From Nitrososphaeraceae archaeon (GTDB lineage: Archaea; Thermoproteota; Nitrososphaeria; Nitrososphaerales; Nitrososphaeraceae): a stretch of 8,235 nt of DNA. The notes under the pieces were generated by a model. That model was not told the DNA's origin. It made no database searches and saw only the letters and a list, made by a program, of their open reading frames with translations. Below, one piece after another: positions 1-6,298 of this stretch (position 1 is the stretch's first letter; every line of letters starts with the position of its first letter). The translations under genes and the position numbers were made by a program. The DNA lies in NCBI GenBank assembly GCA_025449515.1, contig JANWJI010000199.1, positions 1-8,235 of the forward strand, given 5' to 3'.

Positions 1-1
1 A

Positions 2-109
2 AAGTCATATATATGTGCAAATAGGTTTTATGAGCATATAGAAGACCAGAAAACCGCAGTATCAGAATTTCTAGATAATAGATTTGGAAGATGGAATAAT
101 GACATTTAA
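2..109 (+). CDS. C-terminal end of an unidentified protein, cut by the left window edge
   Basis: The frame starting at base 2 is open from the window edge to a TAA at 107-109 and encodes 35 residues. It ends in a polar, coding-looking tail (…EFLDNRFGRWNNDI). No family was recognised. The stop lies only 13 bases from the stop codon of the convergent truncated methyltransferase gene, so a rearrangement breakpoint probably lies between them. A chance open frame of this length is possible, since only the 3' end is visible. Confidence 0.4.
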   Translation, partial: KSYICANRFYEHIEDQKTAVSEFLDNRFGRWNNDI

Positions 110-122
110 TGTGACACTTGAC

Positions 123-578
123 TTAGCATGGTTTAAAAAATCTTTCAGTTCCTTCGAATAGGTCTCTATCATGATGTCCCCATGCTATTCCATTGCCAGT
201 CTTAAACACTTCTAATATTTTTGGAGCATCCTTGTAAAGAGACATCAACACCTGAAATCCACCGGCAACATATGCAGGACTATTTTCATTTACTAGAGCT
301 AGTGCATGCTCTATCGGAAGTGAATATTTTTGAGAAGAAGAATCATATTCTATATACCCACCAGCAGCTTGATTTGCAAGCCATTCTCTAATATATCGCT
401 CTGATGTTCTGGTAACATTTGCAAGTTCTTGTGAAGTTATTGGTCTTCCAAAATCATACATTGCTTTATACAAACCAAGTTTATCACCAACGTAGCATAA
501 AACTGCACTTGCAGAACCTCCAAAATCAGATAATACATTTCCAATAAATTGATTAAGTTTTTCTTCATTAAAACTCAT
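123..578 (-). pseudogene. Truncated class I SAM-dependent methyltransferase, N-terminal half only
   Basis: The 151-residue product matches the N-terminal part of a methyltransferase family that normally runs to about 350 residues. Seen here: a helical dimerisation region (residues about 15-45, GGSASAVLCYVGDKLGLYKA), a winged-helix-like segment with ERYIREWLANQAAGGYIEY (about 60-80), and the conserved stretch DLFEGTERFF near the end. In the family, the Rossmann domain with the glycine-rich SAM-binding loop follows this point. Here the frame stops at KPC-stop, and none of the three frames in 1-122 continues it. The product therefore lacks the catalytic domain and is probably non-functional. The start is ATG at 578. 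The upstream promoter is not clear. Loss looks like a deletion or rearrangement rather than a point mutation. Family assignment is from recalled family features and is fairly secure. Confidence 0.75.
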
Positions 579-1094
579 TTATTATTGCTGTAACTATGTT
601 TACTCGTTGCTACTTCCCAGAAACTGATGTCATAATCTATTGATATGACTGTTGCCGCCGCCTTCTTTTCAAGTCATCATGAAGGGTGATAGATCATTAC
701 CTATTTTAGAGGTATCAAACGTAATTGTATTCTACTTTCTTTTAATGCGGCTTACTGTACACCATCTCATTATCCGGATTTATGATACTAATGTTTTTCA
801 ATTTCACACGTCCAATTACGATCCATCTTGTCTCTATACAATTATTCGAAGCTTGGTTTAATAACAAGAAAAAGGTTGGAGATTTAGAAAGGCAAAAACA
901 ATTGAGTCTTGAGAGAAATCCTAGCACTGGAATGGTCCTTGAACTTTTTGGACCAACAGCGTCTCCTGAGAATCACTGTTTGCAGATAAGTGTATCATTC
1001 ATCTTGCTGAGGAGACTGTTCCAGTCTTAACCTTGGAAGATATAACAATCAGTACGATGTGAAGAGGAATCACAATAGAAATTCATACTTGTCA
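579..1094. other. Gene-poor stretch, possibly decayed coding sequence
   Basis: No convincing gene is present. On the plus strand, a frame open at 782-1030 contains a protein-like segment (KKVGDLERQKQLSLERNPST). A different plus frame at about 985-1062 reads CIIHLAEETVPVLTLEDI before a TGA. These could be pieces of one frameshifted gene, but no family is recognisable and neither piece has a good start or promoter. Chance open frames are an equal explanation. Confidence 0.3.
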
Positions 1095-2143
1095 TTACCA
1101 ATTCCAATATTGTAGTCCGGCTTCCAAGCTGCGTATTTTATCGTAGATAATTGAATGATCAGCTCCTACTTCAGTTGTTAAATATAGTAATAGATCGTCA
1201 CCAAAAGGCATAGTTATACGTTTAACCTTTTCGTATTCGGCCAAGACATACATTCCCTTGCCGAGTTTGCTTGAAAATCCATCACGTATTTTCCAAGCAT
1301 CCATCGCCATTTTGAGAGATCCTTTGCTTTCTTCATTACTGAGTAAATTCTGTACACCTTCTCGGCGGCGATAAAAGACTATATTCCCATTTAGATCACA
1401 TATCGTGACTAACCGTATCATTGGATCGATATTCATAATATCTTTGTAATGCTGTTTTATCTTGTATACCCTGATTCTTAGTAATGAACTCATCATATAA
1501 CCATATATTGCTCCCCAAAGAAGATGAAATGCAATCGCAATTAACGCGATGTTTGTTATTGAATTGCTGAGCTGATCAGCTAGTATAGTCTTTTGCCATG
1601 CAATCGCTAAAATTACAACAATGTGCTGAATAGAAGGGTGTATTAATAGGGTCGTTATAGGAAGGAAGAATATTAGCCATATGCCAATACCGGCTGTCAT
1701 ACCTAGAAATGCACTTTTATAGGGAACGAGCAGACGTATCTTCCTCCATCTGATTCCTATGCCACCGAGTACAGTACCGATCAGAGTGCCAATTACGACA
1801 TGTAGTCCAAATCCCAAATATCCAGCATTTGCAACATTGTTCGAACCTAGAGTGACTCCAACGATAGAATAGAATGTACCCATGGGTAATCCAGATGCCA
1901 ATTCTGCAATAGCTACTATTAAGGATACTAGTAAAGTTGCAATTAAACCAGCAAATGCACCATACTTTACTCCTTTTAGTGTTACTAAGAAGTCATTCTT
2001 GTTTTTATTTATTCTGTGAACTGACTGACTATAAGTCAGAGTTAATTCACTACCTCCATGATACCTTTCATTTTTTTAGAGCTATTGTTCTTGGCTATTA
2101 GTTTTCGTAATTCATTATTAACTACAGGAATTCTTTTATGCAT
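1095..2143 (-). CDS. Multi-pass membrane protein with C-terminal DUF6659-like soluble domain; 5' end frame-disrupted
   Basis: The uninterrupted frame is open from 2075 to 1095, but its first standard start is TTG at 1901, inside the sequence that reads as the first membrane helix (VKYGAFAGLIATLLVSLIVA). No ATG, GTG or TTG precedes it in that frame. A second frame starts at ATG 2143 (MHKRIPVVNNELRKL…), runs 33 codons and stops at a TAA about 2044. Restoring one T (AAT-TTA-ACT-CTG) joins the two into a 349-residue protein. Hydrophobic segments lie at about residues 62-81, 112-130, 147-169 and 197-221. The last 110 residues form a soluble domain with TICDLNGNIVFYRRREGV, YVLAEYEKVKRITMPF and LLLYLTTEVGADHS. 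These resemble a thaumarchaeal domain annotated as DUF6659, possibly a sensory fold; this name is from memory. The 51-residue ORF ends 25 bases upstream, suggesting co-transcription. The broken 5' end is either a real mutation or a sequencing error; a shorter TTG-started product would lack helix 1. Confidence 0.75.
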
Positions 2144-2168
2144 CTCATTATCGCCTATAAAATTTTTA

Positions 2169-2324
2169 TTACCTTGCTTGCACTAAAGCTAATTTTACCT
2201 GCTTATAGATACAAGGCTTTATTGTATCCCGTGGTATCCTACAGGCTGTAAAGTGCCACGCTGTTTCAAGTCCCAATAGGGTTCCTACAAATCCTATTAC
2301 TGGATATATTACATACTCAAGCAT
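2169..2324 (-). CDS. Small 51-residue protein, possible single-span membrane protein
   Basis: A complete ATG-to-TAA frame encodes 51 residues. The N-terminal third is hydrophobic (LEYVIYPVIGFVGTLLGLE), followed by a Trp/His/Cys patch (TAWHFTAC) and a basic tail (YKQVKLALVQAR). This gives one plausible membrane span with a positively charged cytosolic end. It is followed after 25 bases by the start of the membrane protein gene on the same strand, so the two may form an operon and may work at the same membrane; that is inference. An AATAATAG sequence centred about 26 bases upstream of the ATG is a weak TATA-box candidate for a leaderless transcript. No family was recognised. The coherent amphipathic layout makes it more likely real than random. 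Confidence 0.5.
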   Translation of the reverse strand: MLEYVIYPVIGFVGTLLGLETAWHFTACRIPRDTIKPCIYKQVKLALVQAR

Positions 2325-2374
2325 TTGTATAGGATTATCTTTAAGCTATTATTCTAGTTTGATAAGCAGCAATT

Positions 2375-2759
2375 ATGATATATCATAACTGTATTCATTT
2401 TATTTCTTTCTGTTACGTGCTTGTTAGAAAATATGATAATCAGCCATTTGTTCTGATTGCAGCTCACAAGGAAATTCATGCTCTTACAAAATCCATATCG
2501 CAGCTATATGAAACACTTCCATTAATACTAAATAATAGCAACAACACTAATAATCCTAATGGTAGCAAGCTCCAATCCCTCTCTTACCCCAAATTCAGTA
2601 GTAAACTGGGAATGGGCTGTTCAAAAAACTGTCAGATCAAGTGACAGTCCTGAGTTTCAGTCTAGAAAAGATATATAGGAATACGATTCCACCAACTTTC
2701 AGAAAATGTCGGATATTAAAAAATTGGAGCAGGAATCCCTCGTGAGAATTCAGGAATAA
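2375..2759 (+). pseudogene. Possible decayed gene of unknown function upstream of the TMEM175-like gene
   Basis: The first frame (2375-2644) has a coding-looking core (VLIAAHKEIHALTKSISQLY) and an Asn-rich linker, then degenerates. A second frame overlapping its end (from ATG 2559) reads SLTPNSVVNWEWAVQKTVRS, stops at a TAG at 2676, and continues in the same frame as MSDIKKLEQESLVRIQE to a TAA at 2757. A one-base shift around 2580 plus loss of the 2676 stop would join these into one roughly 130-residue protein. No family was recognised. A third frame reads into the next gene and ends in a TGA that overlaps its ATG at 2833. Alternatives are a short real protein at 2375-2644 or no gene at all. 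Confidence 0.3.
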
Positions 2760-2832
2760 ATGAAACTGCAAAACTCTTAAGATCCCCTCTTTCAAACATA
2801 TTCATTATCGCTCTAGGAGTGTGCATCAAAGG

Positions 2833-3459
2833 ATGAACCCAAATCAAATCAAGGTAGAGTATGTCATTTCTTTTAGTGATGCTGTTTTTGCGTTTTCTAT
2901 TACGTTTATGGCACTATCTATTCAAATCCCAACTTTTTCTGGCAACATCGAAGATTCGGAATTAGCAGGAAGACTGGGTCAATTAGTAATACCAAATATA
3001 ATTCACTATATAATCAGCTTCATAGTAGTAGGTATGTACTGGATCAGCTACCATAGCATTTTCGAACATGTAAGACGAACTAACATCACTTTGATATGGC
3101 TCAACTTGTTATTCTTAATGCTTATTGCTTTAGTTGGTTATTTTACTGGTCTTCTTGCTACATATGAAACACATAGAATAGTTGTGATTTCTTTTAGCGG
3201 CATTATCGCTGCAACCGGTTTTGTCTTATCTCTGATATGGTGGTATGCTACACACAATCGAAAGTTGGTGGATCAGGATATGCACGATCACCTCATTAAG
3301 TATTATCTTAGGAGAACTTATGTTTCTCCGCTAATCTTTCTTGTTTCAATTGGAATTTCGTTTATCAACGTCCAAGCTGCTCAATACTTCTGGGGTATAA
3401 TACTTCCTGCAAATATTATAATATACATGAAGCATATTCCATATCTTCGTAGACTATAG
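2833..3459 (+). CDS. TMEM175/DUF1211-family potassium channel
   Basis: This is a 208-residue (212 from the GTG at 2821) six-helix membrane protein. The family signature is clear at the start of helix 1: SFSDAVFAFSITFMALSIQI, the archaeal version of the R..FSD.VFAIAIT motif that lines the pore in TMEM175 channels. Helix 2-3 features follow (GMYWISYHSIFEHVRRTN, then LIWLNLLFLMLIALVGYF). Prokaryotic members are about 200 residues and assemble as tetramers of six-helix subunits conducting K+. The predicted role is K+ flux across the cytoplasmic membrane. I prefer ATG 2833: the AGGAG at 2815-2819 is one base from the GTG, too close to serve it, while it lies 13 bases before the ATG. The gene appears intact, with a T-run just past the stop. 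No partner gene is evident. Confidence 0.9.
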   Translation: MNPNQIKVEYVISFSDAVFAFSITFMALSIQIPTFSGNIEDSELAGRLGQLVIPNIIHYIISFIVVGMYWISYHSIFEHVRRTNITLIWLNLLFLMLIALVGYFTGLLATYETHRIVVISFSGIIAATGFVLSLIWWYATHNRKLVDQDMHDHLIKYYLRRTYVSPLIFLVSIGISFINVQAAQYFWGIILPANIIIYMKHIPYLRRL

Positions 3460-3478
3460 AAAAAAAATGTAGGGAAGT

Positions 3479-3488
3479 AATTTTTTTC
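3479..3488 (+). terminator. T-run terminator of the TMEM175-like gene
   Basis: Seven consecutive Ts (3481-3487) begin 22 bases after the stop codon. Archaeal RNA polymerase stops efficiently at such T-runs without needing a hairpin. Confidence 0.55.
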
Positions 3489-3570
3489 GAATTATCGATT
3501 AACGTGTTTATCTTCATCTTTATCATCATCTGTAGAAAGTCTAAGGATAAAAATATCAGAATTGTCAAAT

Positions 3571-3589
3571 CCCTCACAGCTTAAGAGGG
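3571..3589. repeat. Short hairpin, CCCTC / GAGGG
   Basis: The stem is five base pairs around a nine-base loop, with three more potential A-T pairs outside one mismatch. It lies downstream of the possible 48-residue minus-strand ORF and could act in its transcript. It may also be chance. Confidence 0.25.
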
Positions 3590-3609
3590 TTTGCAATATA
3601 TCTATTAAT

Positions 3610-3627
3610 ATTATTATTATTATTATT
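3610..3627. repeat. Trinucleotide microsatellite (ATT)6
   Basis: Six perfect ATT units are embedded in a longer A/T-only run (about 3603-3636). It is non-coding on both strands and sits just past the stop of the possible 48-residue minus-strand ORF. Its copy number is expected to vary by slippage. Confidence 0.85.
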
Positions 3628-3636
3628 TTATTATAT

Positions 3637-3783
3637 TCAAAAAAAGCACCCTAAAGTATGTGTTTCGAGTTTTACCGGACAATGCTCTGGAGGCTCGGAT
3701 ATTCCGGAGGTTAGTTTCTCCATTTGTAGGAGAGACAGCGCTAATTTAACCAAATCAGTAATACTCTTCTTGTATGGGTTCAT
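3637..3783 (-). CDS. Possible small protein, 48 residues, unknown function
   Basis: A complete ATG-to-TGA frame encodes 48 residues. It has an amphipathic helix-like first half (KSITDLVKLALSLLQMEKL) and a second half with two cysteines and two prolines (SEPPEHCPVKLETHTLGC). The stop is followed by A/T-only DNA. Upstream, a hairpin with a perfect six-base stem (3803-3819) and TTTAAT at about 3797-3802 lie close to the start. No family was recognised and no homologue can be checked here. It is the only reasonable gene candidate in the 530-base gap between the channel and protease genes, but it could be a random frame. Confidence 0.35.
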   Translation of the reverse strand: MNPYKKSITDLVKLALSLLQMEKLTSGISEPPEHCPVKLETHTLGCFF

Positions 3784-3802
3784 AAAATCAGTCCCTATTA
3801 AA

Positions 3803-3819
3803 TCGACTATTAGAGTCGA
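3803..3819. repeat. Perfect hairpin TCGACT-ATTAG-AGTCGA
   Basis: The stem is six perfect base pairs with a five-base loop. On the plus strand it is followed within 20 bases by a five-T run, giving a terminator-like arrangement, but no plus-strand gene needs one here. On the minus strand it lies about 20 bases upstream of the possible 48-residue ORF and could be an operator. Function is unknown. Confidence 0.35.
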
Positions 3820-3958
3820 GATTGGTTGTAGTTGTATTTTTATTGCAATAATGGTAACGATAAATAGGCCGTATTTGATTTAGTGACAACCAGAAGTTTT
3901 TTGTCTCCTGCAAATCCTCTAAAAATATTAATTCATTATAGTTCTTTCACTAGTCTAT

Positions 3959-3997
3959 CATGATAATTACTTCCGGAGCCTCCGTTGGGATATCATG
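3959..3997 (-). terminator. Hairpin over the stop codon of the S1C protease gene
   Basis: CATGATA (3959-3965) pairs with TATCATG (3991-3997). Within it lies a second GC-rich inverted repeat, CGGAGGCTCCG read on the minus strand. The structure includes the TGA stop at 3993-3995. On the minus strand, a five-T run follows at about 3926-3930. A role in termination or in mRNA 3'-end stability is plausible but inferred. Confidence 0.4.
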
Positions 3998-4967
3998 CTA
4001 TCTCTTCTTCAGGTACAATTACAAGCTCCGTTTTCTTTTCTGCTCTTATTATGATAAGCTTTGCTGCTTTTCCAATTGCATCTCGTTTTAACAGTTGTCT
4101 CCTTAGATCATGGAGATTAGTTATTGGCTGATCATCGAACTTTACAATTATATCGCCTATTAAGAGTCCTGCTTTCTTTGCAGCTGTGTCTTTTTTTACT
4201 GATAAGACTATGAGACCTTCTTCTTGAATAGGCTCTAGTTGTGCTGCTACTTCACTAGGAAGAGAAATTCCGGCTGTGACAATACCAAGACGTGCTATCT
4301 TAATCTCCCCATCTTTTGCGAGCTGTTCGGAGATAGTTTTGACTTTACTTGTTCTAATTGCTATTCCACGAGATGAAATATAGGCTATGTTTAATCCTAT
4401 CATCTTCCCTTCTACGTTAACTAATGGTCCTCCTGAATATCCCGGGTTGAGGCGTGTATCGGTAATAACTATATTATCCATTACATCTGCTGCAGCAGCC
4501 CATCGCCATCCTGCTCCTCTAATCGATCTTCTCTCACTTGTGATTATTCCTTCTGTAATGCTAGGGTATTCCCCATAAGGGTTAGCAAGTGCAAGAACAA
4601 ATTGTCCCGCTTTGAGATTTTCTGAATCAGCAATCTCTATAGGTTTTAAAGGGATGATACTATCATCCTTACCACTGGCGTCTTCAATTTTCAGGAGTGC
4701 GATATCAGAATACGGATCGTTTCCTACTACCTTGGCTGCATATGATTTGCCGTTGTTAAGACTAACTTCTACTTCGTCTTGCTCTCCTACTATATGACTG
4801 CAAGTTACTATATAACCATCAACATTCCAAATAATACCTGAACCATTTCCTCTATTCCTTGAATGTACACTTACTACCGACTGTGATACATTATCAGCTA
4901 CATGCTCTATTTCCTCTGATAAAGATAGTAATGCATTGTTTGTATATGGAATATTTTTTTCGCTCAT
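3993..4967 (-). CDS. Trypsin-like S1C serine protease (HtrA/Deg type) with one PDZ domain
   Basis: This is an intact protease of 324 residues from ATG 4967, or 334 from TTG 4997. Numbering from the TTG, the catalytic triad is complete: His68 in TCSHIV, Asp98 in DPYSDIALLKI and Ser188 in NPGYSGGPL. The family usually has GNSGGP, so Tyr replaces Asn just before the serine. GSGIIW (52-57) and the oxyanion-loop region are present. A PDZ domain follows at about 235-330, with GLIVLSVKKDTAAKKAGLL and GDIIVKFDDQPITNLHDL. HtrA proteases degrade or refold damaged proteins, usually as trimer-based oligomers. No signal peptide or membrane anchor is visible, suggesting a cytosolic enzyme. The start at 4967 is preferred because a TATATA box lies at 4987-4992, too close to or inside the longer starts. 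The neighbours are not obviously related to it. Confidence 0.92.
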   Translation of the reverse strand: MSEKNIPYTNNALLSLSEEIEHVADNVSQSVVSVHSRNRGNGSGIIWNVDGYIVTCSHIVGEQDEVEVSLNNGKSYAAKVVGNDPYSDIALLKIEDASGKDDSIIPLKPIEIADSENLKAGQFVLALANPYGEYPSITEGIITSERRSIRGAGWRWAAAADVMDNIVITDTRLNPGYSGGPLVNVEGKMIGLNIAYISSRGIAIRTSKVKTISEQLAKDGEIKIARLGIVTAGISLPSEVAAQLEPIQEEGLIVLSVKKDTAAKKAGLLIGDIIVKFDDQPITNLHDLRRQLLKRDAIGKAAKLIIIRAEKKTELVIVPEEEIA

Positions 4968-4986
4968 ATTTCTATTGATCATTATG

Positions 4987-4992
4987 TATATA
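4987..4992 (-). promoter_or_regulatory. TATA box of the S1C protease gene
   Basis: TATATA is centred 22-23 bases upstream of ATG 4967. An archaeal TATA box normally sits 26-27 bases before the transcription start, so the transcript would begin at or just inside that ATG, slightly closer than ideal. It argues against the upstream TTG (4997) and ATG (4982) as starts. Confidence 0.4.
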
Positions 4993-5121
4993 GTCAACTA
5001 CACTATTTGTTGACTACGGGTTCACCAACTTAGTCACATCTATTTTAGCATCTACAAAATAGACACGAATTTGCTATTCCATTGCAATTCCGGTTTGAAA
5101 TCAAAAGAGACATCAGAATGT

Positions 5122-5204
5122 TTGTTGGGAAGTAAGGCCTACAACGTATTACCATAATAATTCATTTCACTATTAATAATAGTATTCCGCGAAAGTCCCA
5201 ACAA
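5122..5204. repeat. 83-bp element bounded by a perfect 9-bp inverted repeat
   Basis: TTGTTGGGA (5122-5130) and TCCCAACAA (5196-5204) are perfect inverted repeats separated by 65 A/T-rich bases, which themselves contain near-palindromic AATACTATTATTAATAG on the minus strand. No target-site duplication is visible in the flanks. It could be a small miniature transposon, a long-loop hairpin or chance. Nothing else supportable as a gene was found in 4998-5233. Confidence 0.3.
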
Positions 5205-5230
5205 CCCGTGGTCCGAGATTGCTAATTGAT

Positions 5231-5253
5231 ATATCAAGGAACTACCTTGATAT
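5231..5253 (-). terminator. Perfect hairpin at the 3' end of the decayed exported-protein gene
   Basis: ATATCAAGG (5231-5239) and CCTTGATAT (5245-5253) form a nine-base-pair stem with a five-base loop. The structure spans the TGA at 5234-5236. A perfect stem kept at the end of a mutated gene suggests it served as a 3'-end or termination signal. There is no strong T-run after it on the minus strand. Confidence 0.45.
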
Positions 5254-5666
5254 TCCAAATGGTAACAGGACGTTCCACTGGTTCACTTTTTACTATGGGT
5301 TGTCGTATCACTTTAAGTTCTATAGTCTGAAAAATAAATAATAATTTTGTGCCATCGAAGTATATTTCCTCCAACAATAGGCTTTTCCCACTGATAGGGA
5401 TTATTTTGATTTACAACAAACTTGAACGGCTTTGTAGTACTTTGATTAATAATATTGGAGGAAACGTCCTTGCCATCAACTTTAACTTGCATCAATTTCA
5501 TCACTTTGTTAGAGTCTTTAGCGCATCCGATAAGGTCGAAGGGAGACTTTTTATTTGAATATTCGCCTTAATGTGGCTTTGACCCTGTAGAACATTCACC
5601 TGGATAAACTGTTACTTGCTCTTAGTCCTATCCTGTACTTACTACTGGGTGGTGTATGCATTTCAT
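5234..5666 (-). pseudogene. Decayed gene for a small beta-rich, probably exported protein
   Basis: One frame reads from ATG 5666 through TAG/TAA stops (the region where a signal peptide would be expected), EQVTVYPGECSTGSKPH, a TAA at 5568-5570, then GEYSNKKSPFDLIGCAKDSN, VMKLMQVKVDGKDVSSNIIN and FVVNQNNPYQWEKPIVGG. At about 5361-5368 the frame must shift by one base to continue as YFDGT… and IELKVIRQPIVKSEPVERPV to a TGA at 5234-5236. The three segments lie in order and make sense as one protein of about 140 residues, with the look of a thaumarchaeal surface or exported protein with beta-strands. At least three stops plus a frameshift make it a true pseudogene. The promoter and the 3' hairpin still look intact, so it may still be transcribed. 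The family identity is a recollection, not verified. Confidence 0.6.
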
Positions 5667-5690
5667 TTTTTCGTAAATAAAAGATAGAAA

Positions 5691-5698
5691 ATATTAAA
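5691..5698 (-). promoter_or_regulatory. TATA box TTTAATAT, leaderless spacing
   Basis: TTTAATAT on the minus strand is centred about 28 bases upstream of ATG 5666, which places the transcript start at the ATG itself. This is the leaderless layout common in archaea. The box overlaps the TAA stop (5694-5696) of the upstream decayed ORF. Confidence 0.5.
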
Positions 5699-6059
5699 TA
5701 TTTTCTGGATTCAAATTTTCGAAACAGCAAGAACGAATGAACAATTCAATAGCGACTAGTTCCAGTCGAATGAAATGTACATCCAATATATCTAATTGCT
5801 TCAATTTATGACATATATCGAGCCACTCTCCCATAATATCGGAAGCCTCATCATTAGAACATTTTCTAACATTAATAAGGTAAGCGCCGTTGGGATATGC
5901 TACATCATTCTCTATGCCCTCATACCTAACGGCGGTATTTATATTTGGATAATCTTTTCAGAAGTTTTCTCTATGTTTGTTATATAGAATAATGCTCTGT
6001 TATTAATGCTGACGTATTACTTCCATCGCTGCTGGGACCCCCACTCTAGATTTGCTCAT
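5694..6059 (-). pseudogene. Decayed gene of unknown function, about 120 residues
   Basis: The 3' part is an 87-codon frame without stops (5957-5694) but also without a start near its beginning. It has clear protein character: NTAVRYEGIENDVAYPNG, SDIMGEWLDICHKLKQLDIL and HFIRLELVAIELFIRSC. A neighbouring frame upstream (6016-5939) reads NNRALFYITNIEKTSEKIIQ. Removing two bases in the ATAT at about 5941-5944 joins it smoothly to the first. A further frame starts at ATG 6059 (MSKSRVGVPAAMEVIRQH, then TAA) and may be the true N-terminus after another shift. No family was recognised. The plus-strand frame at 5796-5987 is only its complement. Its ATG lies in the loop of the 6024-6080 hairpin. Confidence 0.5.
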
Positions 6060-6080
6060 TATAGGGGTTCAGCGGCGATG
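6024..6080. repeat. Strong GC-rich imperfect hairpin (17-18 bp arms)
   Basis: CATCGCTGCTGGGACCCC (6024-6041) faces GGGGTTCAGCGGCGATG (6064-6080) across a 22-base loop. As plus-strand RNA, the one mismatch in the outer stem becomes a G-U pair, giving 11 continuous pairs. A bulge and six more pairs follow. A TTTT run follows the 3' arm on the plus strand. It is much more GC-rich than its surroundings. It could be a terminator, a structured RNA or a transposon end; no gene on the plus strand explains it. Confidence 0.6.
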
Positions 6081-6117
6081 TTTTGATTGACAGACTTAAA
6101 TACGCGACACATTAATT

Positions 6118-6277
6118 CTATTCTCTCTCATCTTTAAGTAGTTTGTAAATTCTTTCAATTAATTAGATCAAACTCGGTATAGTCTTCACGACTTGTGTGC
6201 CTTCTTTCTCACAAATACCAAATTAAGCTAGCATAGATCCACTCTAATTCTTTCTTTGAGACTTTGAGGCTAGTCAT
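6118..6277 (-). pseudogene. Decayed small ORF, about 52 residues, unknown function
   Basis: From ATG 6277 the frame reads LKVSKKELEWIYASLIWYL, meets a TGA (6209-6211), and continues as ERRHTSREDYTEFDLI. At about 6160 a one-base shift leads to ERIYKLLKDERE and a TAG at 6118-6120. The pieces form one charged, helical protein. No family is recognised. It directly follows the IS5-like fragment, so an alternative is that part of it (ELEWIYASL) is degenerate transposase sequence, where the family has a Trp-rich stretch before its first catalytic Asp. Confidence 0.35.
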
Positions 6278-6298
6278 TCATTTCATATCACATTTGTA

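Noticed and set aside
652..1030. Overlapping plus- and minus-strand ORFs of 61-82 residues
   Set aside because: None has a coherent family, start signal or promoter. They overlap each other on both strands, so at most a decayed fragment is supported.
3982..3993. 12-base repeat CCGTTGGGATAT shared with 5887-5898
   Set aside because: A 12-base match is expected by chance about once or twice in a window of this size, and both copies fall at unrelated coding ends.
5885..5934. Inverted repeat CGCCGTTGGGATATG … CATACCTAACGGCG with a 21-base spacer
   Set aside because: It lies inside the decayed minus-strand coding sequence (RYEGIENDVAYPNG region), has one mismatch and one indel, and is more simply a coincidence of codons.
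5796..5987. Plus-strand ORF of 63 residues that looks like a membrane protein
   Set aside because: The minus strand carries an 87-codon frame with much better protein character over the same bases.
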